From: JBFHFS01 sp041583495
GTDB lineage: Bacteria > Bacteroidota > Bacteroidia > Bacteroidales > Marinilabiliaceae
Direction: 5' to 3'
Length of the DNA: 64,000 nt
Assembly: GCA_041583495.1 (NCBI GenBank)
Contig: JBFHFS010000007.1
Coordinates: forward strand, 1-64,000
Positions 43,633 to 53,252 of this stretch are shown piece after piece (positions within the stretch are counted from its first letter, which is position 1; every line of letters begins with the position of its first letter). A program made the position numbers and the translations under genes. Under the pieces are notes generated by a model that did no database searches, was not told where the DNA came from, and saw only the letters and a program-made list of their open reading frames with translations.

Positions 43633-44316
43633 CTACTGCAGAACAAAGTTAATAGGCACTGTATAGGAAACCCTAACGGCTTTACCTCTTTGTTTACCGG
43701 GTTTCCACTTAGGCATGGCTTTCACCACTCTCAGAGCTTCTTTGTCGAGACTGGGATCCACACCCCTGGCAATTTCCACGTTGGCAACCTGTCCGTCGAC
43801 ATTCACCACAAACTTTACGTAAACACGGCCCTGGATACCATTTTCCTGGGCAATAACCGGGTATTTCACTTCAGTACCCAGGTATTTGTGCAGTGCAGCT
43901 TCCCCACCGGGAAATTCCGGCATATCCTCCACGATAAAAAATACAGGGGCATCATCGGAACTTTCCTCTTCCACATTGATATCCGAGAAATCAATCTCAG
44001 TATCCTGATCCATTTCTGTATCTTCGATAATCAATTCCTCATCGAGCTCCACATCGTTCTCAACAATATTCAGTACGTCGGTAACTTTTGGTGGCGGCGG
44101 TGGTGGCGGTGGCTTCACTTCTTCCTGCCTGGTGATAGGAATAATCTCTTCTTCAACCGCGTCCTCATCGATCATAAGCCCTTTGTTAACATCCACATTT
44201 GTAGATGTCCACTCAAAGGCAATAAAAACCAACGAAAGAACCACGACAAGACCAATCTGCATAAAGACAGTCTTCTTTCTTTCGAGGTCGGCTTTAGGTG
44301 ACTTTTTTACTTCCAT
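43633..44316 (-). CDS. TonB-family energy transducer
   Basis: A 227-residue TonB-like protein: one N-terminal membrane helix (about residues 19-36, VFMQIGLVVVLSLVFIAFEW), a periplasmic spacer with eight prolines in a row near residue 70 and acidic segments, and the C-terminal TonB domain from ~140 (FPGGEAALHKYLGTEVKYP, GIQGRVYVKFVVNVDG, ALRVVKAMPKWKPGKQRG, VPINFVL). It passes proton-motive energy from ExbBD to outer-membrane receptors. ExbB and ExbD are not in this window. Ends before a nested terminator. Confidence 0.93.
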   Translation of the reverse strand: MEVKKSPKADLERKKTVFMQIGLVVVLSLVFIAFEWTSTNVDVNKGLMIDEDAVEEEIIPITRQEEVKPPPPPPPPKVTDVLNIVENDVELDEELIIEDTEMDQDTEIDFSDINVEEESSDDAPVFFIVEDMPEFPGGEAALHKYLGTEVKYPVIAQENGIQGRVYVKFVVNVDGQVANVEIARGVDPSLDKEALRVVKAMPKWKPGKQRGKAVRVSYTVPINFVLQ

Positions 44317-44482
44317 AATGACTCCTCTAATTTTAAGGGCTAAAAATAATTACTTTTTACTGCTTAATCAACACTTGCTCAAAAAAACCGTTGCTGCATT
44401 AAATATTTTGAGAGTCTAAAAATAAGACTTTATTGTCAAACCTACGCACTTCTGACAAACTTTTCAACTTTTTCCTATTAAG

Positions 44483-44515
44483 TTTGGGGTGATTCCCCAA
44501 AATCAATTATATTTG
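44483..44515 (+). promoter_or_regulatory. tRNA-Ala promoter
   Basis: TTTG (44483-44486), 21-base spacer, TATATTTG (44508-44515), 13 bases before the tRNA. Confidence 0.8.
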
Positions 44516-44527
44516 CACCTCACAATT

Positions 44528-44601
44528 GGGGGTGTAGCTCAGTTGGCTAGAGTGCTTGACTGGCAGTCAAGAGGTCAGGGGTTCGACTCCCCTCATCTCC
44601 A
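44528..44601 (+). tRNA. tRNA-Ala (GGC)
   Basis: A 74-base cloverleaf with acceptor GGGGGTG/CATCTCC including the G3-U70 identity pair, anticodon stem CTTGA/TCAAG and loop CTGGCAG (anticodon GGC), T arm AGGGG/CCCCT. CCA is not encoded. A single gene with its own promoter and terminator. Confidence 0.95.
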
Positions 44602-44620
44602 CTTCAATTTAAATGTAAGG

Positions 44621-44650
44621 AAAAACCGGTGTAACAACCGGTTTTTTTTA
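44621..44650 (+). terminator. tRNA-Ala terminator
   Basis: AAAACCGGT/ACCGGTTTT stem, 6-base loop, followed by a run of T. Confidence 0.85.
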
Positions 44651-44766
44651 TTTTATTAACCTCGTATTCAGAAACTTTAACAGCCCATCTGGCACTTCTA
44701 AGTACAATCCCGTAATTTTGTATAACTTGTATTTTCTCGTTCCATTCATTACCCCCTTCACCACTC

Positions 44767-45840
44767 ATGGCCGATAACTCAGGAAAGATATTAAAGAGCA
44801 TTCGCCCCAGCCGAATCATCTGGCCTGTATTAATAGGCCTGGCGGTAACCGGCTACCTCATGTACAAGGAGTTTGAGCCCGGGAGTTTCAGCCTTATTTC
44901 CATCACGGCCCAATCGCTTCTCTGGCTATTTCTTTCATTTTTGTTGATGGCAATAAGAGACCTGGGTTATATAATTCGTATCCGGATTCTCACGGGCAAC
45001 AAACTTTCATGGGTTGGGGCCTTCAACATCGTCATGCTTTGGGAATTCACCTCAGCCATAACCCCATCGGCCATTGGGGGCACCAGTGTGGCTATTTTTT
45101 TCCTAAACAAGGAGGGAATAAGTGTTGGACGCAGCACAGCGGTAGTCATGGTAACCTCGTTTTTGGATGAGCTCTATTTTATCCTCACCTTCCCCATCAT
45201 CCTGGTTCTCTTTGGCCGATCGGATATTTTCTCCCTGGACGGCACAATGGGGAGCCTTCCATGGTACCAGAACAATTTTTTTATTCTGGCCATGGTGGGT
45301 TACACATTAAAATTGGGTTACACCATCATATTGACCTATGGGCTCTTTTTCAATCCCCGGGGTCTCAAATGGTTATTGCTATGGATCTTTAGGCTTCCCA
45401 TCATTCGGAAATGGCGTCCACAGGCCAACGAATCCGGATCTGATTTAATAGAAACCTCCAAAGAGTTTAAATCATGGCCCATAAAGAAGTGGCTACTGGC
45501 ATTTGTGTCGACCTTTTTCAGCTGGACAGCCCGCTACTGGGTGGTCAACACCCTCATCATCACCTTTCTGGGCACGAAATGGATGGGCTGGGAAGACCAC
45601 TTTAGGGTGTTTGCCAAACAGCTGGTGATGTGGATTATGATGCTGATCAGCCCGACTCCCGGCGGCAGCGGATTCGCTGAATATGTCTTTAAAGAGTTCC
45701 TGGGCGGCTTTATACCCGAGGGAACAGGTGTGGCCATGGCCTTTTTCTGGCGGCTGGTTAGCTATTATCCCTACCTTCTTATTGGCGTAGTTTTAATTCC
45801 CCGGTGGATAAGGCATCACTTTCTTTCGAAAAAATCATAG
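44767..45840 (+). CDS. Flippase-like membrane protein (YbhN/UPF0104, LPG synthase TM-type)
   Basis: A 357-residue polytopic membrane protein with about eight helices. Family signatures: TPSAIGGTSVAIFFLNKEG (near residue 97) and the SPTPGGSGFAEYVFKEFL loop (near residue 297), as in the membrane half of lysyl-phosphatidylglycerol synthase and YbhN. Such stand-alone proteins are thought to move lipids or glycolipids; substrate unknown. TAATTTTG at 44713-44720 matches a -7 element. A weak terminator follows. Confidence 0.85.
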   Translation: MADNSGKILKSIRPSRIIWPVLIGLAVTGYLMYKEFEPGSFSLISITAQSLLWLFLSFLLMAIRDLGYIIRIRILTGNKLSWVGAFNIVMLWEFTSAITPSAIGGTSVAIFFLNKEGISVGRSTAVVMVTSFLDELYFILTFPIILVLFGRSDIFSLDGTMGSLPWYQNNFFILAMVGYTLKLGYTIILTYGLFFNPRGLKWLLLWIFRLPIIRKWRPQANESGSDLIETSKEFKSWPIKKWLLAFVSTFFSWTARYWVVNTLIITFLGTKWMGWEDHFRVFAKQLVMWIMMLISPTPGGSGFAEYVFKEFLGGFIPEGTGVAMAFFWRLVSYYPYLLIGVVLIPRWIRHHFLSKKS

Positions 45841-45864
45841 GGTTTGATTAACCCCCTTTTTTTT
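45840..45864 (+). terminator. Weak terminator after the flippase-like gene
   Basis: GGGTT/AACCC stem of five pairs and a run of eight T two bases later. Confidence 0.5.
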
Positions 45865-45969
45865 ATGACAAAAAAGGTGCCGATAATTCAACCAATTTGT
45901 AACTTGCCTAATGATAAACCGTGCCACGGTGAAAAACCACCCATCGCAATAAGTTAATGAATAAAGCCT

Positions 45970-46782
45970 GTGAACAGAACCAGACTCATAATATTTTTAC
46001 CCTTGCTACTTTTCCTTTTCCAGGGATGCTTTAAAAGCTCTTCGCGAAAAGCCCAAAAAAAGAAGGACACCGAAGAACTGGTGGTGTATTGCGAAAATGG
46101 AGTTCTGGGTCCCGTGATGGAGATCACCACACAATTTAAAGCCACCCACAATGTAAACGTTCGCGTTCAAAACGATTGTTCACAGAACCTCATCAGCCTC
46201 CTATTATACACACGCGAGGCCGACATCTTCATCCCCGATACGCGGCAGGCCATCAACAAGCTTGAAAACGTACACCCCGATCTTTTCCGCGACTCCGTCT
46301 TTCTGGGTTATAATCCCATGGTTTTTATGGTTGCCAAAGGCAATCCGTTAAAATTCAACGGCGATTTTAATTCTTTAATAGAGCGCCGTCTGGGGATTAT
46401 CCTGGCCAATCCGGAAACCAGTTCGCTGGGCTTTGAAACACAGGAGATCCTGAAAAACAGTTCTTTATACGAAACCATAATGCGCGATAACGTGGTCGCC
46501 CTCTCGGTAGATTCGAGAGGCTTACTTAAAAATGTAGCCACGGGTCAGGCATCGCTCACCATTGATTGGGCATCGAGCTTCCACCAGGACGACGCACACT
46601 TATTGGTCGACACCCTTCCCCTAACCCAATCGTCGCCTCCTCCTGCTATCTATGCCGCCAGCCTGGCCGGAAGTTCACATCCTCAATTAGTCGCAGCATT
46701 TCTGGAGATCCTAAAATCTGACTTTGGAAAGGCTACTTTTCAAAAATATGGCATTAAAAAACGACCCTCTTTCGTTTTTTAA
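45970..46782 (+). CDS. ModA-like solute-binding lipoprotein
   Basis: A 270-residue lipoprotein (LFQGC lipobox, Cys17; basic spacer after it) with the fold pattern of molybdate/sulfate-type binding proteins: ELVVYCENGVLGPVMEITTQF, VNVRVQNDCSQNLISLL, READIFIPD, LGYNPMVFMVAKGNP, VDSRGLLKNVATGQA and the last SSHPQLVAAFLEILKS helix, where TTQF and the serine/threonine anion-binding positions are in the right places. No modB or modC permease follows; the next gene, 31 bases on, is a hybrid histidine kinase. I infer a sensory ligand-binding role rather than import. Confidence 0.75.
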   Translation: MNRTRLIIFLPLLLFLFQGCFKSSSRKAQKKKDTEELVVYCENGVLGPVMEITTQFKATHNVNVRVQNDCSQNLISLLLYTREADIFIPDTRQAINKLENVHPDLFRDSVFLGYNPMVFMVAKGNPLKFNGDFNSLIERRLGIILANPETSSLGFETQEILKNSSLYETIMRDNVVALSVDSRGLLKNVATGQASLTIDWASSFHQDDAHLLVDTLPLTQSSPPPAIYAASLAGSSHPQLVAAFLEILKSDFGKATFQKYGIKKRPSFVF

Positions 46783-46813
46783 TATATATATTGCAAGCCA
46801 AAATGAATGAAAC

Positions 46814-49800
46814 TTGGCACAACAAAAAGAACAAAACACCTTCAAGGCACTGACAGTAAGCTCTAAGTGGCGGTTTTTCGGGGAACCGCTCATTAATAGA
46901 CTGTATCTTCTTCTGGGCATATTCCTACTCACTATTGCCGCCATCCTGGCAATGGAGAATTATTTTGACAAAACCTACACCAATCATTTTCAGAATACCA
47001 TTCGCAACCAGGAGCAAAAACAACGCATTGAAAGTATTCTCAAAGAAAACCTCCTGAATGTAAACCTGGCTTTTAAATCGTTTCCCTCCATCCGGCACCC
47101 CCAACAACTGACCAACACCCAATCGGATATTCGGGCCAGGATCGGGCAAAGTCTCGAGATTTTGAAGACACTGGACGAAGGGGGCCAGATTTCTGTAATA
47201 AAAGCAGTGAATCTGGAAACCACTGACCAGATAACGGAGATCATAACCTATCGCCGGGACGATTACACCGGCACCATCTCCGAGGTTCGGGATTTAATCC
47301 CGGTACTTTACGAATTGCAATCCCTGGCGGCAAAAATGATTGGGTCGGTCAAGGGCTATATTTCCACGGGAACCCCTGCGGCAGAAATCAATCTGGAAAC
47401 GATGCAGTTTTATCTTAAACAAGCCGAAAGCTTATTCGCGCGGATTTATGAAACCGAGACCCAGATATCTTTCACCATCAGCAAATCCATCTCTGCACTG
47501 AACAATGACAGCATCAATATTTTTAAACGTTATAACAGGATAAAATATCTTAGCTTACTCATCTTTTCGCTCATAATCGGGTCCATCACCTACTTTATCG
47601 TGAACCAGATCATGCGGGTTATTCTGTTCCGCCGGAAAGCCGAAGAGACCAATGTTAAATTAATTAAAGCCGTTGAACAAAGTCCTGTCTCCATCATGAT
47701 AACCGACACCAAGGGCATGATTGAATACGTGAACAAAGATTTTGACAATGAGCATAACCTCTCCAAAAAAGATCTTGCAGGCACCAACCTGATTGCGCTG
47801 CAAAAAGGCGCGGAGAAGGACTTTATGAACATCCTGCAAAATGCCATTCAAAGCGGACAACCCTGGAACGGAGAGATTAAATCACACACCAGCCAAGGGA
47901 AAGAAGTATGGGATAAGGTAAACATCACTCCCGTATTGAACGAAATCAACACCATCACCAATTTCATCGCCATAAAAGAGGATGTTACCGAAAAACGTCT
48001 CCTGACACAATCACTCAAAGAGTCGCTTGAAACGGTTCAAACCATCACCGATAATCTTCCAGTGGGGATTCTGGTCACCAATGAGGCACAACAAATTATT
48101 CAGATCAATCAAACAGCCGCCAAGCTCATGGGTTTCAAGTTCCTGAAGGATGCCAATGAGTATATAGAGAATCATCCCTACAGTGAGCTCTTTGAGATTT
48201 TAAAGAATGAGAAATACCAGGACGAGGTTACCGGCATCACCATTTCAACCCAGGAGGAACGCCTGACGCTGAAGGAAAACAACATTTCGCGGATCATACT
48301 CAAGAACATTATCCCCATCCGAATCAACAAACAACGGGTAACCCTGGAGGCGTTCATGGATATAACGGCTCAAAAAGAGGTTCAGCTCAAAGAGGTGGAG
48401 TCCAACAAGGCCAAGTCGGAATTCCTGGCCAACATGAGCCATGAGATCAGGACGCCCATGAACGGTATTATTGGAGCCGCAGAGCTGCTGGGCCAGACAC
48501 GACTCAACAAAGAACAACAAAACATCATCTCCATCATTAGCCGGTCGTGCGACAACCTGCTGGGCATTATCAACGATGTATTGGACTTCTCGAAGATTGA
48601 AGCCGGCAAGATGAGAATCGAGAATTACCCGTTTAACCTACTCTCCACGGTAGATTACCTGATAGATCAGATGTCGTTTAAGGCCAATGAAAAAAACCTT
48701 GAGCTGTTGATGTCGATCGAAGACAACATACCCCGGATTCTCATAGGAGACGAAGGGCGCCTCATACAGGTGATGACCAACCTGCTGGGCAACTCCCTGA
48801 AATTCACCAAAGAGGGAGAGGTGGTTTTAAAGGTAGACATTGAGAAGCAGGATGGATCCAAAATATGGCTTCACTTCGCGGTTGAAGATTCAGGAATAGG
48901 GATTCCCCCCGAAAAAAGAGAAAAGATCTTTGAATCCTTCACACAGGCAGATGGTTCAACCACCCGGAAATTTGGAGGAACAGGCCTGGGCACCAGCATC
49001 TCTAAGATGTTGGTAGAGCTGATGAATGGCAAGATATGGCTCGAGAGTCCTAACCCTAACTTTGCCTGGTCGGAAGAGCACCCGGGCAGCATCTTCCATT
49101 TTGTCATGCCCTTTACATTCGATAAGAATCAAATCGTTCACGGGCAGGAGATTGATCATCTTCTATCTCTACGGGCACTCATCGTCGACAACCATAAGAC
49201 CAACCTTTTGCTGTTCGAGAAAACCCTCCGAAACTGGGGAATCGCCACCGATACCTGCAGCGATGCCAAATCAGCGCTGGAAATGATTAGGACCCATCAC
49301 GCATACGATCTTATCATTGCCGACTCCCATGTTCTGAACAAAAACAGCGACACATTCGTAAATCAGCTTAAAAAAGCCACCCCCACCACAAAGATAATTC
49401 TGTTTGCAGCCGACATCCGCTTCAGGGCTCCTTACAAAGAGGAGGGCTTCGACATGATTTTATCCAAACCGATAAAACACCGGGAGCTTCTGAGTGCCAT
49501 AGATACCATGTTTAAGCCCCAGACGACGACCGGGATCCCGGGTGAAGCTGTGGATTCATCCACCAGGGAAAACCGGATTCTGGTGGTTGAAGACAACCTC
49601 ATAAATCAAAAGATCACTGAAAAGATGCTGGGTCGTTTGGGGATGGAGGCCTTCATTGCCAACAACGGACAGGAGGCATTAGACCTGATTCTTAAAGAAG
49701 AAGAACCCTTTGACCTGATATTAATGGATATCCAGATGCCTGTTCTCAACGGACTGGACACCACTAAAGAACTCCGAAAAGCAGGGCTGCTGATACCTAT

Positions 49801-49927
49801 TATTGCCATGACCGCCAATGCCATCGATGGGGACCGCGAAATATGTATTCAGGCGGGTATGACCGACTACATAGGGAAACCCGTAAAACTGAATAACCTG
49901 CAGGAGCTTCTTAAGAAGTGGTTGTAA
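46814..49927 (+). CDS. Hybrid sensor histidine kinase, two PAS and two receiver domains
   Basis: A 1037-residue kinase starting at TTG (46814): the nearest ATGs (46803, 46807) are out of frame and the frame is closed by TGA at 46808. Layout: helix 27-47, about 190-residue periplasmic helical sensor, helix ~240-262, PAS 1 (~285-390), PAS 2 (~405-515), HisKA with NMSHEIRTPMNG (His543), HATPase with NLLGNSLKFTKEGE and GGTGLGTSIS. Receiver 1 (RALIVDNHKTNLLLF, Asp837) is weakly conserved; receiver 2 (RILVVEDNLINQKIT, DLILMDIQMP, Asp972) is canonical, ending in KPVKL. Target unknown; probably reads the upstream lipoprotein. Confidence 0.88.
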   Translation: MAQQKEQNTFKALTVSSKWRFFGEPLINRLYLLLGIFLLTIAAILAMENYFDKTYTNHFQNTIRNQEQKQRIESILKENLLNVNLAFKSFPSIRHPQQLTNTQSDIRARIGQSLEILKTLDEGGQISVIKAVNLETTDQITEIITYRRDDYTGTISEVRDLIPVLYELQSLAAKMIGSVKGYISTGTPAAEINLETMQFYLKQAESLFARIYETETQISFTISKSISALNNDSINIFKRYNRIKYLSLLIFSLIIGSITYFIVNQIMRVILFRRKAEETNVKLIKAVEQSPVSIMITDTKGMIEYVNKDFDNEHNLSKKDLAGTNLIALQKGAEKDFMNILQNAIQSGQPWNGEIKSHTSQGKEVWDKVNITPVLNEINTITNFIAIKEDVTEKRLLTQSLKESLETVQTITDNLPVGILVTNEAQQIIQINQTAAKLMGFKFLKDANEYIENHPYSELFEILKNEKYQDEVTGITISTQEERLTLKENNISRIILKNIIPIRINKQRVTLEAFMDITAQKEVQLKEVESNKAKSEFLANMSHEIRTPMNGIIGAAELLGQTRLNKEQQNIISIISRSCDNLLGIINDVLDFSKIEAGKMRIENYPFNLLSTVDYLIDQMSFKANEKNLELLMSIEDNIPRILIGDEGRLIQVMTNLLGNSLKFTKEGEVVLKVDIEKQDGSKIWLHFAVEDSGIGIPPEKREKIFESFTQADGSTTRKFGGTGLGTSISKMLVELMNGKIWLESPNPNFAWSEEHPGSIFHFVMPFTFDKNQIVHGQEIDHLLSLRALIVDNHKTNLLLFEKTLRNWGIATDTCSDAKSALEMIRTHHAYDLIIADSHVLNKNSDTFVNQLKKATPTTKIILFAADIRFRAPYKEEGFDMILSKPIKHRELLSAIDTMFKPQTTTGIPGEAVDSSTRENRILVVEDNLINQKITEKMLGRLGMEAFIANNGQEALDLILKEEEPFDLILMDIQMPVLNGLDTTKELRKAGLLIPIIAMTANAIDGDREICIQAGMTDYIGKPVKLNNLQELLKKWL

Positions 49928-49936
49928 ATCCCCCTG

Positions 49937-50920
49937 TCAAAAAAATATTTGAGCGGCTAAAGTAATCAGCAAGAAGGCCCCAAATAAAATCTCCTTTAGT
50001 CGATACAACTTAATTTTTTCGAGCCAGAAAGAAAGGGTAATGGCCAGTCCCAATGAGAAGACTGGAATGAGCTCAATGGAGAAAAAAGGAGTCAGGCCGG
50101 TAGCAGCCGTCAACAGGATGAGCCAAATAATGACTCTGAAATGTTTACGTGTAATAATCTTCTGAACCGGCAGGTAACGGGCCAAAGTAAGGATAGAAAA
50201 CAACGCCAGCAGGAGAAGAATGGCCACATAAATCTGAGAAGAGGCATGGTAGCTAAACTGACCGGTATTAGACAGCACATTCAGGAGAAGCAAATAGAGG
50301 AATTCCGAGGTCTTTCCAAATAAAAAGAAATAACCAATGCTCAGGGCATAGGGAAAAACCAGACCCAGAATGGTCGCAATAAACGAACGCACCGAATAGA
50401 GCCTCAGCAGCCCCATAAAAACCCAAATAACCGGAAAAAAGAAAAGGCCCTTCCCATAGAAGAGACTTCCCAGAGACACCAAAACAGCGGTATCGAAACA
50501 ACGTACATAAGGCTTGGGAGAAAGGGAGGCACCCATTAATCTTTCCAGGCCGGACAGAAAAAAGAGGGTAAATACCCAAACCGGATTAAGTCTTTGCACC
50601 ACCAGAAAACCGCTTACCAGCAGGGCATAGGCCACCAGGGGAAGCATCGACTGCTGGGCCAGCCACCCATAACGGCCCACTAATCGGTTAAGCGTAAGCC
50701 CTATAGCAAAAGCCAAAAGGAGGGAGAACATGGCGGCCAAATAGGCGTTATGCCCAAATAACGGAACGATCAGGGCGGTCCACAAGGGCATGCCTACCCC
50801 CTCAAAACTAAGAGGTTGGGCGCCCGCATACACAAACACCCTTCCCCACAGCACCAACATCAGAACAAAGCTTAATAACAAAGCCTTGAGGCTGTTGCTA
50901 TAAAATGTTCGATAGAGCAT
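49937..50920 (-). CDS. DUF6427 polytopic membrane protein
   Basis: A 327-residue integral membrane protein with about nine helices and almost no extramembrane domain. It matches the DUF6427 family of Bacteroidota as I recall it (start MLYRTFYSNSLKALLLS, middle GLERLMGASLSPKPYVRCFDTAVLVSLGSLFYGKG). Function unknown. It lies seven bases downstream of purD on the same strand, likely in one operon, as in related genomes. Confidence 0.75.
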   Translation of the reverse strand: MLYRTFYSNSLKALLLSFVLMLVLWGRVFVYAGAQPLSFEGVGMPLWTALIVPLFGHNAYLAAMFSLLLAFAIGLTLNRLVGRYGWLAQQSMLPLVAYALLVSGFLVVQRLNPVWVFTLFFLSGLERLMGASLSPKPYVRCFDTAVLVSLGSLFYGKGLFFFPVIWVFMGLLRLYSVRSFIATILGLVFPYALSIGYFFLFGKTSEFLYLLLLNVLSNTGQFSYHASSQIYVAILLLLALFSILTLARYLPVQKIITRKHFRVIIWLILLTAATGLTPFFSIELIPVFSLGLAITLSFWLEKIKLYRLKEILFGAFLLITLAAQIFF

Positions 50921-50926
50921 AGGTCT

Positions 50927-52198
50927 CTATTTTAAATCAAACCCAATGTCGCGCCTGAAATACTTACCCTCAAAATCGATAAGACCCGCATTACGGTAAG
51001 ATTTCTCAAGAGCTTCGTCCATGGTATTGCCCAATGATGAAACAGCCAATACACGGCCCCCATCGGTCACCACCTTTTTCTTGTTTTGAGCTGTTCCGGC
51101 ATGAAACACCAAACTGTTTTCCACTTCATCGAGGCCGGCAATTTTCTTCCCCTTTTGATAGGGGCCGGGATATCCACCAGAAACGAGCATAACGGTGGTC
51201 ACCGAACGGGCATCAATATCAGCCTTAATATGGTGAAGACGACCGGCGGCAACTGCTTCAAAAATTTTCACCAGGTCGGTTTGCAACCGGGGAATGACCA
51301 CTTCGGTTTCGGGGTCTCCCATCCGTACATTGTACTCAATGAGGAAAGGCTCTCCTTTTACGCTGATCAATCCAAAGAACAGAAACCCCTTGTATTCAAT
51401 CTCATCGGTTTTGAGGCCTTCGACAGTTGGCCGCACAATGCGCTCCTCCACCATTTTCATGAACGCTTCATCGGCAAATGGGACCGGCGACACAGCGCCC
51501 ATTCCACCAGTATTGAGTCCGGAATCGGCCTCTCCAATGCGCTTATAGTCCTTGGCTTCGGGCAGCAAAAGGTAGCTGAAGCCATCGGTTAAGGCAAAAA
51601 CCGACAACTCAATTCCAGAAAGAAACTCTTCAATAACCACGGTTTTACCTGCCTCACCAAACTTGCCCCCAAGCATTTGCCTGAGCTCATCCATGGCTTC
51701 ATCAAAGTCGTTAACGATGAGCACCCCTTTACCGGCAGCCAGTCCATCAGCCTTAAGCACATAAGGCGCCTGAAGGGTTTTTAAAAAGCGTTCCCCTTCA
51801 TCGATGGTGTCTTCGGTAACTGCCAGGTATCGGGCGGTAGGAATACCATGCTGCACCATAAACTGCTTGGCATACTCTTTACTACCCTCGAGCTGAGCGC
51901 CACGGGCAGTTGGTCCAATCACAGATACTCTGCTCAAATCGGGGTCGTTCAGAAAAAAATCGGCCACCCCTTTTACCAATGGATCCTCGGGGCCTACCAC
52001 CAACATGTCGATATCATAATCGAGCACTCCCTTTTTCAACCCTTCGAAGTCATCGGGACGAACGTCCAAATTTCGTCCTTCCAGTGCCGTTCCTGCATTA
52101 CCCGGAGCGATATAAAGGCGATTGACCAGGGGGCTTTGTTTCATTTTCCAGGCAAGTGCATGTTCCCGTCCGCCTGATCCCAGAAGTAAAATATTCAT
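50927..52198 (-). CDS. purD: Phosphoribosylamine-glycine ligase
   Basis: A 423-residue ATP-grasp enzyme, second step of purine synthesis (phosphoribosylamine + glycine + ATP to GAR). Seen: start MNILLLGSGGREHALAWKM, ADGLAAGKGVLIVNDF (ATP-grasp loop), KDYKRIGEADSGLNTGGMGA, and YNVRMGDPETEVV (metal-binding end). Normal length. Cotranscribed with DUF6427. Confidence 0.98.
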   Translation of the reverse strand: MNILLLGSGGREHALAWKMKQSPLVNRLYIAPGNAGTALEGRNLDVRPDDFEGLKKGVLDYDIDMLVVGPEDPLVKGVADFFLNDPDLSRVSVIGPTARGAQLEGSKEYAKQFMVQHGIPTARYLAVTEDTIDEGERFLKTLQAPYVLKADGLAAGKGVLIVNDFDEAMDELRQMLGGKFGEAGKTVVIEEFLSGIELSVFALTDGFSYLLLPEAKDYKRIGEADSGLNTGGMGAVSPVPFADEAFMKMVEERIVRPTVEGLKTDEIEYKGFLFFGLISVKGEPFLIEYNVRMGDPETEVVIPRLQTDLVKIFEAVAAGRLHHIKADIDARSVTTVMLVSGGYPGPYQKGKKIAGLDEVENSLVFHAGTAQNKKKVVTDGGRVLAVSSLGNTMDEALEKSYRNAGLIDFEGKYFRRDIGFDLK

Positions 52199-52619
52199 GT
52201 AATTTATTTTGATTTACTCAATTAGACTTCAACTTTGATTTCAAGGTACAAAGTAAAGAAAAAAAGAACAAGGCACTAAAATTGTGGTCGCTTTTATATG
52301 TCCGATCCTCAGGATGACATAACCCACCGGGAGTATGTGATCAGAGGATGGAAGATGAAGGATTAGAGACCAGAGATTAGAGGTTGGAAGCAGGAGATTT
52401 ACCTGAATATGAGATGGGCCTTAGAAATTGTTCTAGAAGTTATTTTCCGGGGCCTGTCGATATTTCTTCTCACGACTCATCCCAATGAAAACATCCCACA
52501 ACACAGTCAAGTCATGGTACAACTTTCGGATGGTTTCATATTAGATTAACCCTCAACAAAATAAAGGGAAGTTTTACCAAATATTGGGTCGAAGAGTATG
52601 AGATACCAACGATATCCCT
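52199..52619. other. Intergenic region upstream of purD
   Basis: About 420 bases without a gene. Contains an A/G-rich low-complexity patch (52341-52400) with imperfect GAGA/GGAAG repeats. No clear promoter or riboswitch was found for purD. Confidence 0.4.
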
Positions 52620-53252
52620 TCAGGCCAGGGCACCCGAGGTAAAACCATTGGCATGCAGCCATTCAAGTACTTTGGGAAGGGCCACCTGCAGGTTGGGCCA
52701 GGCTTTAAGAGAATCGTGGAAAACAATGATGGAACCGGGACGGATATTTTCAATCACCCCATCAATCACCTGCTGTGGCGACAAGGCCCGGTCGTAGTCA
52801 CGCGAGAGGACATCCCAAAGGACAACTTTGGAAAACCGCTTTTTCAGGGCAGGCATCCACCATGGCCAAATGAGCCCGTGTGGAGGCCTAAAAAGAGTGC
52901 TGCCACCACAATACTCCTGAGCCCTTTCCACATCTTTAAGATAAGCTCCAAGGGACAACCGGGAACCCGGCACATGCGAGAAGGTATGGTTTCCCACGGC
53001 CATACCTGCGTCAGCCAGTAATTGAAAAATGCGGGGGTATTTGCGGATATTATCCCCCACACAAAAAAAGGTACCTTTAAAGCCATATTGCTCCAGCTGC
53101 TCAATTACCCAGGGTGTCACCCCGGGAACAGGCCCGTCGTCGAAGGTAAGAAACACCTTTTTCTCCGAAGTGTCAGCCCGCCAGAGAGCGCCATTAAAGC
53201 ACATTCTCACAAAAAATGGCGGGCTAATAATCCAGTTGCTTTTACTCTTCAA
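52620..53252 (-). CDS. Polysaccharide deacetylase (NodB-type)
   Basis: A 210-residue metal-dependent deacetylase of the NodB/CE4 fold: motif 1 TFDDGPVPGVTPWVIEQL (near residue 34), motif 2 GNHTFSHVP (metal histidines, near 87), motif 3 RPPHG (near 115) and a C-terminal IVFHDSLKAWPN. There is no signal peptide, but an N-terminal hydrophobic patch is present. The start overlaps the DUF2723 stop by 11 bases, so it is coupled to that gene. Substrate (lipid-linked glycan, peptidoglycan or chitin-like) cannot be told from sequence. Confidence 0.9.
   Translation of the reverse strand: MKSKSNWIISPPFFVRMCFNGALWRADTSEKKVFLTFDDGPVPGVTPWVIEQLEQYGFKGTFFCVGDNIRKYPRIFQLLADAGMAVGNHTFSHVPGSRLSLGAYLKDVERAQEYCGGSTLFRPPHGLIWPWWMPALKKRFSKVVLWDVLSRDYDRALSPQQVIDGVIENIRPGSIIVFHDSLKAWPNLQVALPKVLEWLHANGFTSGALA

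Noticed and set aside
43609..44301. 230-codon plus-strand frame antisense to tonB
   Set aside because: Shadow of the TonB gene; His/Phe/Asn-rich translation is typical of antisense of a Val/Asp/Glu/Pro-rich protein.
52341..52400. A/G-rich patch as possible functional repeat
   Set aside because: Imperfect and short, with no unit repeated more than a few times; likely low-complexity drift.
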